Shown: positions 6,814 to 13,523 of the stretch, in pieces
Layout of the letters: each line of letters opens with the position of its first letter
Numbering within the stretch: the first letter of the stretch is position 1
From: Solirubrobacteraceae bacterium
GTDB lineage: Bacteria > Actinomycetota > Thermoleophilia > Solirubrobacterales > Solirubrobacteraceae
Assembly (NCBI GenBank): GCA_025455895.1
Contig: JALOLQ010000017.1
Coordinates: 1 to 16,670 of the forward strand
Direction of reading: 5' to 3'
DNA length: 16,670 nucleotides
Notes under the pieces: model-generated
Told to the model about the DNA's origin: nothing
What the model saw: only the letters and a program-made list of their open reading frames with translations
Database searches by the model: none
Translations under genes and position numbers: made by a program

Positions 6814-7401
6814 GTGCTCGGGCTCTTCACGCGCATCAAGGACCCGGTCCCGGGGACCGCTCAGGTGGTGTCCGGCACCCGCCCGCCGGACTCGGCGACG
6901 AGCGCCAACGTGCGCCTCCAGCTCGTCATCCAGGCCGAGGGGATCGCGCCCTACTCGACCGAGCTGCACTGCATCGCGCCGACGAAGAAGTGGCCGTTCC
7001 CGGGCGAGGCGCTGCCGGTGATCGTCTCGCGCTCGGACCCGCACAAGCTGAAGATCGACTGGGACGCGGTCGTCCCCCACGCCGACCGCGGCCGTGAGCA
7101 GGCCGAGCAGCTCGCCGCGGCGCTGCGCGGGCAGGCCGGCCCCGGGGCGGACGCGCCGCTCGCCGGCATCCCGCCCGAGGCCCAGGCGATCGTCGCCCAG
7201 CTCCAGCAGGCGTTCCCCGGCGCGCAGGTGCAGGTGGGCTCGGCCGAGGGCATCCGGCCGCCCGGCACCCCGGCGGCGGCCGAGGACCCCGAGGAGGAGC
7301 TGCTCGACCGGCTCGAGCGGCTCGCCGCGCTGCACGAGCGCGGCGTCCTCACCGACGCCGAGTTCGCCGAGCAGAAGCGGCGGATCCTCGACGGCCCCTG
7401 A
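6814..7401 (+). CDS. Small soluble protein with C-terminal SHOCT domain
   Basis: From GTG 6814 the product has 195 residues. The N-terminal half (MLGLFTRIKDPVPGTAQVVSG, then a beta-rich stretch with VRLQLVIQAEGIAPYSTEL and PVIVSRSDPHKLKIDWD) looks like a compact domain common in actinobacterial proteins of unknown function. A Gln/Ala/Pro-rich linker follows, then LDRLERLAALHERGVLTDAEFAEQKRRILDG (about 163-193, quoted here only by its halves LDRLERLAALHERG and LTDAEFAEQKRRIL), a clear SHOCT oligomerisation helix pair. No signal peptide or membrane helix is seen. The function is unknown; SHOCT tails usually help assembly or membrane-proximal localisation. The gene lies 49 bases after the amidohydrolase in the same direction and ends 6 bases before the convergent dehydrogenase. 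Confidence 0.8.
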   Translation: MLGLFTRIKDPVPGTAQVVSGTRPPDSATSANVRLQLVIQAEGIAPYSTELHCIAPTKKWPFPGEALPVIVSRSDPHKLKIDWDAVVPHADRGREQAEQLAAALRGQAGPGADAPLAGIPPEAQAIVAQLQQAFPGAQVQVGSAEGIRPPGTPAAAEDPEEELLDRLERLAALHERGVLTDAEFAEQKRRILDGP

Positions 7402-7407
7402 GCCCGC

Positions 7408-9231
7408 TCAGCCCAGCCAGGCCTCGTCGAGGTCGAGCGTCGTGCGGTCGCGCGCGGCGAGCAGGTCGAGCTGCGGCCCGGTGCGCGGCAGCTCGGCGCG
7501 GAAGAACCAGCGTGCGGCCAGGCGCTTGCCGTCGTAGAGGTCGCCCTCGCGGCCGGCGGCGGCCAGCAGCTGCTCGAGCCACAGCCACGCGACGACGACG
7601 TCGCCGGCCGCCTCGAGGTAGAGCGAGGCGTTCGCCAGCGCGACGTCCGCCCCGGCGGCGCCGCCGGACCAGAGGATCCCGGTCACCTCGAGCAGCCGTC
7701 CGAGCACCGCCTCGAGCTGCGCCGCGAGCTCGGCCGCCTCGCCGCCCGCGTCCCGGGCCTGCGCGATCGTCTCCCCGATCGCCTGCGCGAGCAGCCCGAG
7801 CCCGGCGCCGCCCTGCATCGTCACCTTGCGCCCGAGCAGGTCCATGCCCTGGATCCCGTGCGTGCCCTCGTGGATCGGGTTCAGGCGGTTGTCGCGGTAG
7901 TGCTGCTCGACGTCGTACTCGCGCGCGTAGCCGTAGCCGCCGTGCACCTGGATCGCCAGCGAGTTGGCCTCCAGGCACCACTGCGACGGCCAGGACTTCG
8001 CGATCGGCGTGAGCACGTCGAGCAGCAGGTGCGCCCGCGCGCGGGCCTCCTCGTCCTCGAGCGTGCGCTCGTCGTCGCCGAGCTTCGCGCAGTACAGGAG
8101 CAGCGCCATCGCGCCCTCGACGTAGCTCTTCTGCTTGAGCAGCATCCGCCGCACGTCGGCGTGCCGGGCGATCGGGACCTGCGGCTCGGCCGGGTCCTTC
8201 GAGGCGATCGGCCGGCCCTGCGGGCGCTCGCGGGCGTACTGGAGCGCCTTGAGGTAGCCGGTGTAGCCGAGCGCCGCGGCCCCGAGGCCGACGCCGATCC
8301 GGGCCTCGTTCATCATGTGGAACATGTAGGCCAGCCCGCGGTGGGGCTCGCCGACGAGGTACCCGACCGCCCCGGGCGCACCACCGGGCGTGTGCACCCC
8401 CTCGCCGAAGCCGAGCACGGTGTTGACCGTGCCGCGGTAGCCCATCTTGTGGTTGAGGCCCGCGAGGACGACGTCGTTGCGCTCGCCCGGCGCGCCGTCC
8501 TCGCCGCCCAGCACGCGCGGCACGACGAACAGGCTGATCCCCTTCACGCCCGCCGGCCCGCCCGGGATCTTCGCGAGCACGAGGTGGACGATGTTCTCGC
8601 GCAGCTCGTGCTCGCCGCCGGAGATCCACATCTTCGTCCCGAACACGCGGTAGGTGCCGTCGGCCTGCGGCTCGGCGCGCGTCGAGATGTCGGTGAGCGA
8701 CGAGCCCGCCTGGGTCTCCGAGAGGCACATCGTGCCGAAGACGCGCCCCTCGATCATCGGGCGCACGTAGGCGTCGATCTGCTCCGGCGAGCCGTTCGCG
8801 AGCAGCAGGTTCGCCGCGGCGGCGGTGAGCATCGCGTAGCCCGCGGTGCCCGCGTTGGCCGCCTGGAAGTAGGAGAACGCCGCCGTCGCGATGGTCAGCG
8901 GCAGGCCCATGCCCCCGACCTCCTCCGGCATCCCGGCGCCCCCGAGGCCGGCCTCGAAGAACGCGTCGAGCGCGGGCGCCACGCCGTCCACGAGGCGCAC
9001 CGCGCCGTCCTCCCCCAGGTGCGGCTCGTGCTCGTCGGCCTCGCGGTTGTGCGGCGCGAAGCGCTCGGCGGCGATCTGCTCGGCGAGCGCGAGGACGTCG
9101 TCGTAGATCTCACGCGACTGCCCGGCGAACGCGGGCCGCTCGGCGAGCCGCTCGACCTCGAGCCAGTCGTGGAGCAGGAACTGCAGGTCGCGGCGGGCGA
9201 TCAGGGACGAGCGGGCGGCGGAGGTGGTCAT
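7408..9231 (-). CDS. Long-form acyl-CoA dehydrogenase (FAD, DmdC/FadE5-like)
   Basis: It oxidises the alpha-beta bond of an acyl-CoA with FAD, passing electrons to electron-transfer flavoprotein. Seen in order: an N-terminal helical domain (EVGGMGLPLTIA at about 104-115), the beta-domain FAD motif CLSETQAGSSLTD (169-181) and MWISGGEHEL (201-210), the C-terminal helical domain with VHGGYGYAREYDVEQHYRD (429-447), and NPIHEGTHGIQGMDLLGRK (451-469), in which Glu455 fits the catalytic base. About 130 further residues form the extra C-terminal domain (Acyl-CoA_dh_C) found in 590-610-residue members such as DmdC and FadE5. The substrate range is not readable. GGGAG precedes ATG 9231 at a good distance. 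It lies 76 bases downstream of a TetR gene in the same direction, a likely two-gene unit. Confidence 0.93.
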   Translation of the reverse strand: MTTSAARSSLIARRDLQFLLHDWLEVERLAERPAFAGQSREIYDDVLALAEQIAAERFAPHNREADEHEPHLGEDGAVRLVDGVAPALDAFFEAGLGGAGMPEEVGGMGLPLTIATAAFSYFQAANAGTAGYAMLTAAAANLLLANGSPEQIDAYVRPMIEGRVFGTMCLSETQAGSSLTDISTRAEPQADGTYRVFGTKMWISGGEHELRENIVHLVLAKIPGGPAGVKGISLFVVPRVLGGEDGAPGERNDVVLAGLNHKMGYRGTVNTVLGFGEGVHTPGGAPGAVGYLVGEPHRGLAYMFHMMNEARIGVGLGAAALGYTGYLKALQYARERPQGRPIASKDPAEPQVPIARHADVRRMLLKQKSYVEGAMALLLYCAKLGDDERTLEDEEARARAHLLLDVLTPIAKSWPSQWCLEANSLAIQVHGGYGYAREYDVEQHYRDNRLNPIHEGTHGIQGMDLLGRKVTMQGGAGLGLLAQAIGETIAQARDAGGEAAELAAQLEAVLGRLLEVTGILWSGGAAGADVALANASLYLEAAGDVVVAWLWLEQLLAAAGREGDLYDGKRLAARWFFRAELPRTGPQLDLLAARDRTTLDLDEAWLG

Positions 9232-9307
9232 GACGGTCTCCCGGTGGGCGGCGGTCCCGGGATCCTCGCACCTGCGGCCCCGGGGCGCCCGGGGAGGGGA
9301 CGCTCGC

Positions 9308-9934
9308 TCAGGGGGCCCAGCGCTCGACGAGCCCGGTCAGCGCCACGACGCCGTACTCGAGCGCCCGGCGGTCGGGCGCGCGCGGATCGCGCAGCACGAC
9401 CTCGAGCACCCGGTCGCCCAGCTCGGTGACGAAGTCGAACACCTCGCGCGGCGTGTCCGCCCGCACGAGGCCGCGGCCGATGAGGATCTCGCGCACCCGC
9501 ATCGCCAGCTCGTGGTTGCGCCGGCGCACCGTCGCGACGACGGGCGCGGAGGCCCGGCCGCCGAACCACAGCGCCGCGAGGCTCGGGTGGCGCTCGTAGT
9601 AGGCGACGTGGAGGTCGAGCTCGAGCCGCAGCAACTCGCCGAGGTCATTCCCGTCCCAGGCGGCCTCACCGGCGCGGACCGCCTCGTCGAGGTCGGCCAC
9701 GCCCTGCTGGACGAGCGCATCGAAGACCTCGTCGCGGTCGGCGAAGAAGCGGTAGAGCGAGGGCGCCGCGACGCCGGCCCGCTCGGCGATCGAGCGCGTG
9801 GTCGCCGCCTCCACGCCGCCCTCGGCGACCAGCGCCTCGGCGGCGTCGAGGATCCGGCGTACGGTGCGCCGGCTGCGCTCCTGCGCCGGGGTCCGGCGCG
9901 TGGTCGGGGAGGATGTCATCGCCGCGGCGAGCAT
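9308..9934 (-). CDS. TetR/AcrR-family transcriptional regulator (first of two)
   Basis: The N-terminal helix-turn-helix is clear: TVRRILDAAEALVAEGG, then ATTRSIAERAGVAAPSLYRFFADRDEVFDALV, followed by a helical ligand-binding domain with DLHVAYYERHPSLAALWFGG. With ATG 9934 it has 208 residues; ATG 9919 (203 residues) is equally plausible, and neither has a convincing Shine-Dalgarno. The open frame running on to 10087 is not used, since it would cross the operator and has a non-coding composition. It reads towards the acyl-CoA dehydrogenase and away from the flavin monooxygenase. A palindrome at 10000-10016 in the shared upstream region is the likely site of autoregulation and control of both units. 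A ligand such as an acyl-CoA or the ketone is an inference from neighbours. Confidence 0.9.
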   Translation of the reverse strand: MLAAAMTSSPTTRRTPAQERSRRTVRRILDAAEALVAEGGVEAATTRSIAERAGVAAPSLYRFFADRDEVFDALVQQGVADLDEAVRAGEAAWDGNDLGELLRLELDLHVAYYERHPSLAALWFGGRASAPVVATVRRRNHELAMRVREILIGRGLVRADTPREVFDFVTELGDRVLEVVLRDPRAPDRRALEYGVVALTGLVERWAP

Positions 9935-9973
9935 CGCAGCCGGGCCGGAGGGGTCATCGCCGGACGGCCGAGG

Positions 9974-10003
9974 TTGACCGTGGTGGCACGCCTGAAGTAT
10001 AAC
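9974..10003 (+). promoter_or_regulatory. Promoter of the flavin monooxygenase gene
   Basis: TTGACC (9974-9979) and TATAAC (9998-10003) are separated by 18 bases, each 5 of 6 to consensus; this is the best sigma-70-type promoter in the window. Start of transcription would be near 10010, inside the palindrome that begins at 10000. The stretch is locally AT-richer than its surroundings. Confidence 0.65.
9996..10001 (-). promoter_or_regulatory. -10 box for the leftward TetR / acyl-CoA dehydrogenase unit
   Basis: Read leftwards this is TATACT (5 of 6), overlapping the rightward -10 box face to face. The -35 region on this strand is weak. Overlapping divergent promoters would be controlled together by one bound repressor. 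Confidence 0.4.
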
Positions 10004-10016
10004 GTGAGTCGCGTTA
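10000..10016. promoter_or_regulatory. TetR-type operator between the regulator and the monooxygenase
   Basis: TAACGTGAGTCGCGTTA is a 17-base palindrome centred on G10008 with a single mismatched pair (T10005/G10011). Size, odd centre and AACG...CGTT arms fit TetR-family operators. It overlaps the -10 box and start region of the monooxygenase promoter and the leftward -10 box, so binding should block both directions. Confidence 0.65.
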
Positions 10017-10044
10017 CAGAACGAGGACGAGGAGCGCAGCGAGC

Positions 10045-11574
10045 ATGACGAGCACCAGGACCCGCGCGGCCGATCAGGACGCGGCATCGACCCCCGGCGA
10101 CGAAGCTGTCCCCCACGCGGGGCTCGTCGTCGTCGGCACGGGCTTCACCGGCCTGGCGATGGCCCACGCGCTCCAGCAGGCCGGGATCGACGACTGGCTC
10201 GTCCTCGAGAAGTCGGCCCAGGTCGGCGGCGTCTGGCGCGACAACACCTACCCCGGCATCGCCTGCGACATCCCCTCCCACCTCTACTCGCTGTCCTTCG
10301 CCCCCAACCCCGACTGGCCGCGCACGTTCTCCGACGGCGCGCAGATCTGGGACTACGAGCAGCGCGTCGCCCGTGACCTGCGGCTCGCCGAGCGGACCTG
10401 GCTCGGCGAGGAGCTGCTCGAGGCGCGCTGGGAGGCGGGCCCGGCGCGCTGGCGCCTGCGCACGACGACGCGCGAGCTGACGGCGAACGTCGTCGTCGAC
10501 GGCGGCGGCGTGCTCGCCGAGCCGCGGCTCCCGGCGATCCCCGGGATCGAGGACTTCGCCGGGACGATCTTCCACTCGGCGCGCTGGAACCACGACGAGC
10601 CGCTCGCCGGGCGGCGCGTCGCGGTGATCGGCACCGGCGCGTCGGCGATCCAGATCGTGCCCGCGATCCAGCCGCAGGTGGCGCGGCTCACCGTCTTCCA
10701 GCGCACGCCCGGCTGGGTGATCCCGCGCAACGACCGCGACGTCACCGAGGCCGAGCGCCGGCTGCTGCGCCGCGTGCCCGCGCTGATGAAGCTCCAGCGC
10801 GGCTGGCAGTACGTCTACCGCGACGGCGTGCTCTGGAAGCTGCTCGCGCACCGCGGCTCGCGGCGCGTGTTCGAGCGCCTGTCGCGCGCCTACCTGCGCT
10901 CGCAGATCGCCGATCCCGAGCTGCGCGCGAAGCTCACCCCGGACTTCGAGATCGGCTGCAAGCGGATCCTCATCACGAACCGCTGGTACCCGGCGCTGGC
11001 CCAGCCGAACGTCCATGTCGAGACCTCGCCGATCACCGAGGTGCGCCCGCACGCCGTCGTCACCGCCGACGGCGCCGAGCACGAGGTGGACGCGATCGTC
11101 TGCGCGACCGGCTTCCACGTGACCGACCCGCCCGCCGGCGCCGTCTTCCACGGCCGCGACGGCCGCTCGCTCGCCGAGGTCTGGGGCGACAGCCCGCGCG
11201 CCTACCGCGGCGTGACGACCGCCGGCTTCCCGAACCTCTTCCGCATCGGGAGCATCGGCACCGGGACCGGGCACATGTCGCACGTCATGCAGATCGAGTC
11301 GGCGGTCCGCTACGTCATGGACGCGCTGGCGACGATGCGGGCGCGCGGGCTGGGGGCGGTCGAGGTCCGCGGGGACGCCCAGGAGCAGTACGCGCGGCGG
11401 ATGCACGAGATGGCCAGGGACACCGTCTGGGCCACCGGCGGCTGCAGCAGCTGGTACCTGGACGCCGGCGGCGAGCCGAGCGCCGTATGGCCCTCCACCG
11501 CCTGGCACTACCGCAAGTGGACGCGGCGCTTCGACCCCGAGGCCTACGTGCTCACACCGGCGCCCGCGCCCTGA
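10045..11574 (+). CDS. Flavin-containing monooxygenase, Baeyer-Villiger type
   Basis: Predicted to insert oxygen next to a ketone carbonyl (forming an ester or lactone) with FAD and NADPH. Seen: FAD Rossmann GTGFTG at 31-36 with the acidic end of strand 2 (LEK); GGVWRDNTYPG and CDIPSHLYSLSF, typical of type I BVMOs; the fingerprint FAGTIFHSARWN at 171-182; the NADPH Rossmann GTGASA at 196-201; and DAIVCATGF. Length 509 is like EthA/MymA-type enzymes and shorter than HAPMO. The fingerprint's last position is Asn rather than the usual Pro or Asp. An N-terminal tail of about 23 residues precedes the Rossmann fold. GAGGAG lies 10 bases before ATG 10045. It is the first gene after the operator, with a second TetR gene 47 bases downstream. 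An N- or S-oxygenase of the same superfamily is the alternative. Confidence 0.9.
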   Translation: MTSTRTRAADQDAASTPGDEAVPHAGLVVVGTGFTGLAMAHALQQAGIDDWLVLEKSAQVGGVWRDNTYPGIACDIPSHLYSLSFAPNPDWPRTFSDGAQIWDYEQRVARDLRLAERTWLGEELLEARWEAGPARWRLRTTTRELTANVVVDGGGVLAEPRLPAIPGIEDFAGTIFHSARWNHDEPLAGRRVAVIGTGASAIQIVPAIQPQVARLTVFQRTPGWVIPRNDRDVTEAERRLLRRVPALMKLQRGWQYVYRDGVLWKLLAHRGSRRVFERLSRAYLRSQIADPELRAKLTPDFEIGCKRILITNRWYPALAQPNVHVETSPITEVRPHAVVTADGAEHEVDAIVCATGFHVTDPPAGAVFHGRDGRSLAEVWGDSPRAYRGVTTAGFPNLFRIGSIGTGTGHMSHVMQIESAVRYVMDALATMRARGLGAVEVRGDAQEQYARRMHEMARDTVWATGGCSSWYLDAGGEPSAVWPSTAWHYRKWTRRFDPEAYVLTPAPAP

Positions 11575-11607
11575 AGGGCTGACCGGCCGCACCGCCGAGC
11601 CGCCACC

Positions 11608-11613
11608 TACCCT
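11608..11613 (+). promoter_or_regulatory. -10 box of a leaderless promoter for the second TetR gene
   Basis: TACCCT is followed by 8 bases and then ATG 11622; no Shine-Dalgarno is present. It would let the regulator be expressed independently of the monooxygenase gene upstream. No -35 match is visible. Confidence 0.4.
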
Positions 11614-11621
11614 GGTCGGCG

Positions 11622-12293
11622 ATGAGCCCCAGCGCCGAGCGCCCGCGCCGCATCCGGCGCAGCCCCGAGCAGGCCGAGCAGGAGATCCTCGACGCGGCCG
11701 AGGCCTTCCTCCAGGACCACGACTTCCGCGAGCTGACCGTGGACGCCCTGATGCGCGGCACCGGGATGCGCCGCTCGGGCTTCTACAACTACTTCGCCGA
11801 CCGCAACGAGCTCACCCTGCGCCTGATCGAGCCGATCGCCGAGGAGATGATGGAGGCCGCGCGCCCGTGGCTGGACGACGAGGGCGATCCGCGCGCCACC
11901 CTCGCCGCGGGCCTCGAGCAGGTCGTGGCGATCTACGCGCGGCACGGGCGCCTGCTGCGCGCCGTGCACGAGGCCTCCTACCACGACCAGGGCATCGAGC
12001 GGTTCTACCGCGAGCTGCTGATCGACAACTTCGTCGAGGCCGTCGCGCGGCGCCTGCGGCGCGAGCGGCGCGCCGGGCGCACCGGCATCACCCGGCCCGA
12101 CGACATCGCCCGCGCGCTGCTGACGCTGAACGTCAACGTGATGTTCGAGCGGCTCGGCCGGACGCCGTCGGACCCGCCGCGCGCGGTCGCCCAGACGCTG
12201 CGCTTCGTCTGGGAGCGCACGGTGTACGGCCCGCCGGACGAGGCCGCGGCGGCGCCGGGGCGCCGCACCGCCGTCAGCGCGACAGCACGCTGA
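11622..12293 (+). CDS. TetR/AcrR-family transcriptional regulator (second)
   Basis: 223 residues. A basic N-terminus (RPRRIRRSPEQ) is followed by the helix-turn-helix region EILDAAEAFLQDHDFRELTV and ALMRGTGMRRSGFYNYFADRNELTLRLIE, then a helical C-terminal domain with HGRLLRAVHEASYHDQ and LLTLNVNVMFERLG, resembling the EthR-like TetR_C group. EthR itself controls a Baeyer-Villiger monooxygenase gene, which fits the position just after one here. It could be the regulator of the adjacent thiolase/carboxylase divergon and its GACACTGTGTC sites, or of its own gene; the sequence does not decide. Its 3' end overlaps the convergent thiolase gene by 20 bases, in the low-complexity Ala/Arg tail. Confidence 0.9.
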   Translation: MSPSAERPRRIRRSPEQAEQEILDAAEAFLQDHDFRELTVDALMRGTGMRRSGFYNYFADRNELTLRLIEPIAEEMMEAARPWLDDEGDPRATLAAGLEQVVAIYARHGRLLRAVHEASYHDQGIERFYRELLIDNFVEAVARRLRRERRAGRTGITRPDDIARALLTLNVNVMFERLGRTPSDPPRAVAQTLRFVWERTVYGPPDEAAAAPGRRTAVSATAR

Positions 12294-13437
12294 TCACGAC
12301 GGTGGCGACCTCGCCGCCGATCCAGCCGCCGCCGTTCTCGGCGAGCGCGGTCCGCGCGCCCTCGACCTGTCGCGCGCCGCCGCGGCCGCGCAGCTGGTCG
12401 GTCAGCTCGACGAGCTGGGCGCAGCCGGTGGCGCCGACCGGGTGCCCGCGGCTCAGCAGCCCGCCGCCCGGGTTCACCGGGATCCGCCCGCCCAGCTCGG
12501 TCGCCCCGCTGCGCAGCAGCTCGGGCCCCTCCCCGATCGCGGCGAGCCCGAGGTCCTCGTAGACGATCAGCTCGCCGGGCGCGGCGGCGTCGTGGACCTC
12601 GACGACGTCGAGGTCGGACGGGCCGAGGCCGGCGACCTCGTACGCGCGCGCCGCCGTGTCGGCGACCGCGCCGCCGGGCCCGCCGACCTCCAGGCGGGTC
12701 CCGGAGCCCAGGACCGTCGTCAGCAGCCGCACCTCGGGCGCGGCGCCCAGGCGCTCGAGCCCCTCCGCGGAGGTCAGCACCAGCGCGGCGGCGCCGTCGC
12801 CGATCGGCGAGCACATGAGCAGCCGCAGCGGCCCGGACACGGGCCGGCTGGCGAGCACCTCGTCGAGGCCCACGGGGTCGCGGTACTGGGCGCTCGGGTT
12901 GAGCGCACCGTTGGCGTGGCTCTTCACCGAGACCGCCGCGAAGTCGCGCTCGGTGGCCCCGCTGCGCTCCATGTAGTCGCGCGCCATCTGCGCGTAGACG
13001 TCCATGAAGCCCGAGTGCGTCACCGTCGGGCGCTCGACGTCCCAGCCCGAGCTGAAGGCCGCGAACGTCCGCGCCTTGTCCGGGTGCGAGAGCTTCTCGG
13101 CGCCGATCGCGAGCGCCACCTCCGCCTCGCCGGACGCGATCGCCTGACGGGCCAGATGGACGGCGGTCGACCCGGACGCGCAGGCGTTCTCGACGTTGGC
13201 GATCGGCGCTCCCAGGAGCCCTGTCTCCTGGAGCGCCACCTGCCCGCGGATCGAGTGCTGGTCGTGGAGCGCCCCCTCCGCCGTGTTGGCGAAGAACACC
13301 GCGTCCACCTGCCCGGGGGCGGCACCGGCGTCGGCGAGGACCCCGGTCGCGGCCTCGGCCGCGAGCGCCCGCAGGGGCCGCTCGGGGAACTTCCCGAACC
13401 GGGTGGTGAACGCCCCGGCGACGTAGACCTCGCGCAT
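12274..13437 (-). CDS. Thiolase-family protein (SCP2/lipid-transfer thiolase type)
   Basis: It would cleave a 3-oxoacyl-CoA with CoA, or catalyse the reverse Claisen reaction. Seen: nucleophile Cys86 in NACASGST; CSPIGDGAAALVL (209-221); VHDAAAPGEL with His282; GRIPVNPGGGLLSRGHPVGATG with His332. This order (no C-terminal CxG and an HD motif before GHP) marks the SCP-x/lipid-transfer group rather than degradative FadA thiolases. The Cys that usually follows HD is Ala284, and the C-terminal ENGGGWIGG has no Cys. Length 387 is normal. Related enzymes often pair with a DUF35 zinc/OB protein, which is not seen here. GAGGAG precedes ATG 13437. It is divergent from the carboxylase genes with shared operators, suggesting it cleaves the carboxylated, CoA-activated ketone. 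Confidence 0.88.
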   Translation of the reverse strand: MREVYVAGAFTTRFGKFPERPLRALAAEAATGVLADAGAAPGQVDAVFFANTAEGALHDQHSIRGQVALQETGLLGAPIANVENACASGSTAVHLARQAIASGEAEVALAIGAEKLSHPDKARTFAAFSSGWDVERPTVTHSGFMDVYAQMARDYMERSGATERDFAAVSVKSHANGALNPSAQYRDPVGLDEVLASRPVSGPLRLLMCSPIGDGAAALVLTSAEGLERLGAAPEVRLLTTVLGSGTRLEVGGPGGAVADTAARAYEVAGLGPSDLDVVEVHDAAAPGELIVYEDLGLAAIGEGPELLRSGATELGGRIPVNPGGGLLSRGHPVGATGCAQLVELTDQLRGRGGARQVEGARTALAENGGGWIGGEVATVVISVLSR

Positions 13438-13467
13438 CAGTCGGCTCTCCTCGGATCGCAGTCGAAC

Positions 13468-13478
13468 GACACTGTGTC
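13468..13478. promoter_or_regulatory. Operator-like palindrome, copy 1
   Basis: GACAC-T-GTGTC is a perfect 5+1+5 palindrome, extended to 13 bases by flanking C and G. It lies just downstream of the proposed thiolase -10 box. An identical core occurs 21 bp to the right. Confidence 0.6.
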
Positions 13479-13482
13479 GTCA

Positions 13483-13488
13483 ACTATA
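13483..13488 (-). promoter_or_regulatory. Possible -10 box for the thiolase gene
   Basis: Read leftwards this is TATAGT (5 of 6), giving a leader of about 40 bases with a good Shine-Dalgarno. An alternative is TTGACG (13483-13478) as -35 with a poor TGCGAT (13460-13455) 17 bases on. Either promoter would be covered by the site at 13468-13478. Confidence 0.35.
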
Positions 13489-13515
13489 GACACTGTGTCA
13501 TTAGTTCGCTATGGT
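13487..13515 (+). promoter_or_regulatory. Leaderless promoter of the carboxylase operon
   Basis: TAGACA (13487-13492, 5 of 6) and TATGGT (13510-13515) are 17 bases apart; ATG 13524 follows the -10 box after 8 bases. There is no Shine-Dalgarno, so translation probably begins at the mRNA 5' end. This is the best-supported leaderless start in the window because both hexamers match. Confidence 0.55.
13489..13499. promoter_or_regulatory. Operator-like palindrome, copy 2
   Basis: The core is identical to copy 1, centre to centre exactly 21 bp, two helical turns, so two dimers would sit on the same face of the DNA. It overlaps the proposed -35 box (TAGACA, 13487-13492) of the carboxylase operon, a repressing position. 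Confidence 0.6.
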
Positions 13516-13523
13516 GGCGCGCC

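Noticed and set aside
5274..6839. A 521-codon minus-strand open frame opposite the amidohydrolase
   Set aside because: It has the same antisense composition bias and no domain; the plus frame carries all metal-ligand motifs.
7398..7411. CTGAGC-CC-GCTCAG palindrome between two convergent genes as a terminator
   Set aside because: The loop is only two bases and no T run follows on either strand; the symmetry mostly reflects the two facing TGA stop codons.
9935..10087. Upstream extension of the first TetR protein to ATG 10087
   Set aside because: It would encode a Ser/Cys/His-rich tail with no family counterpart, cross the operator and both promoters, and overlap the start of the monooxygenase gene.
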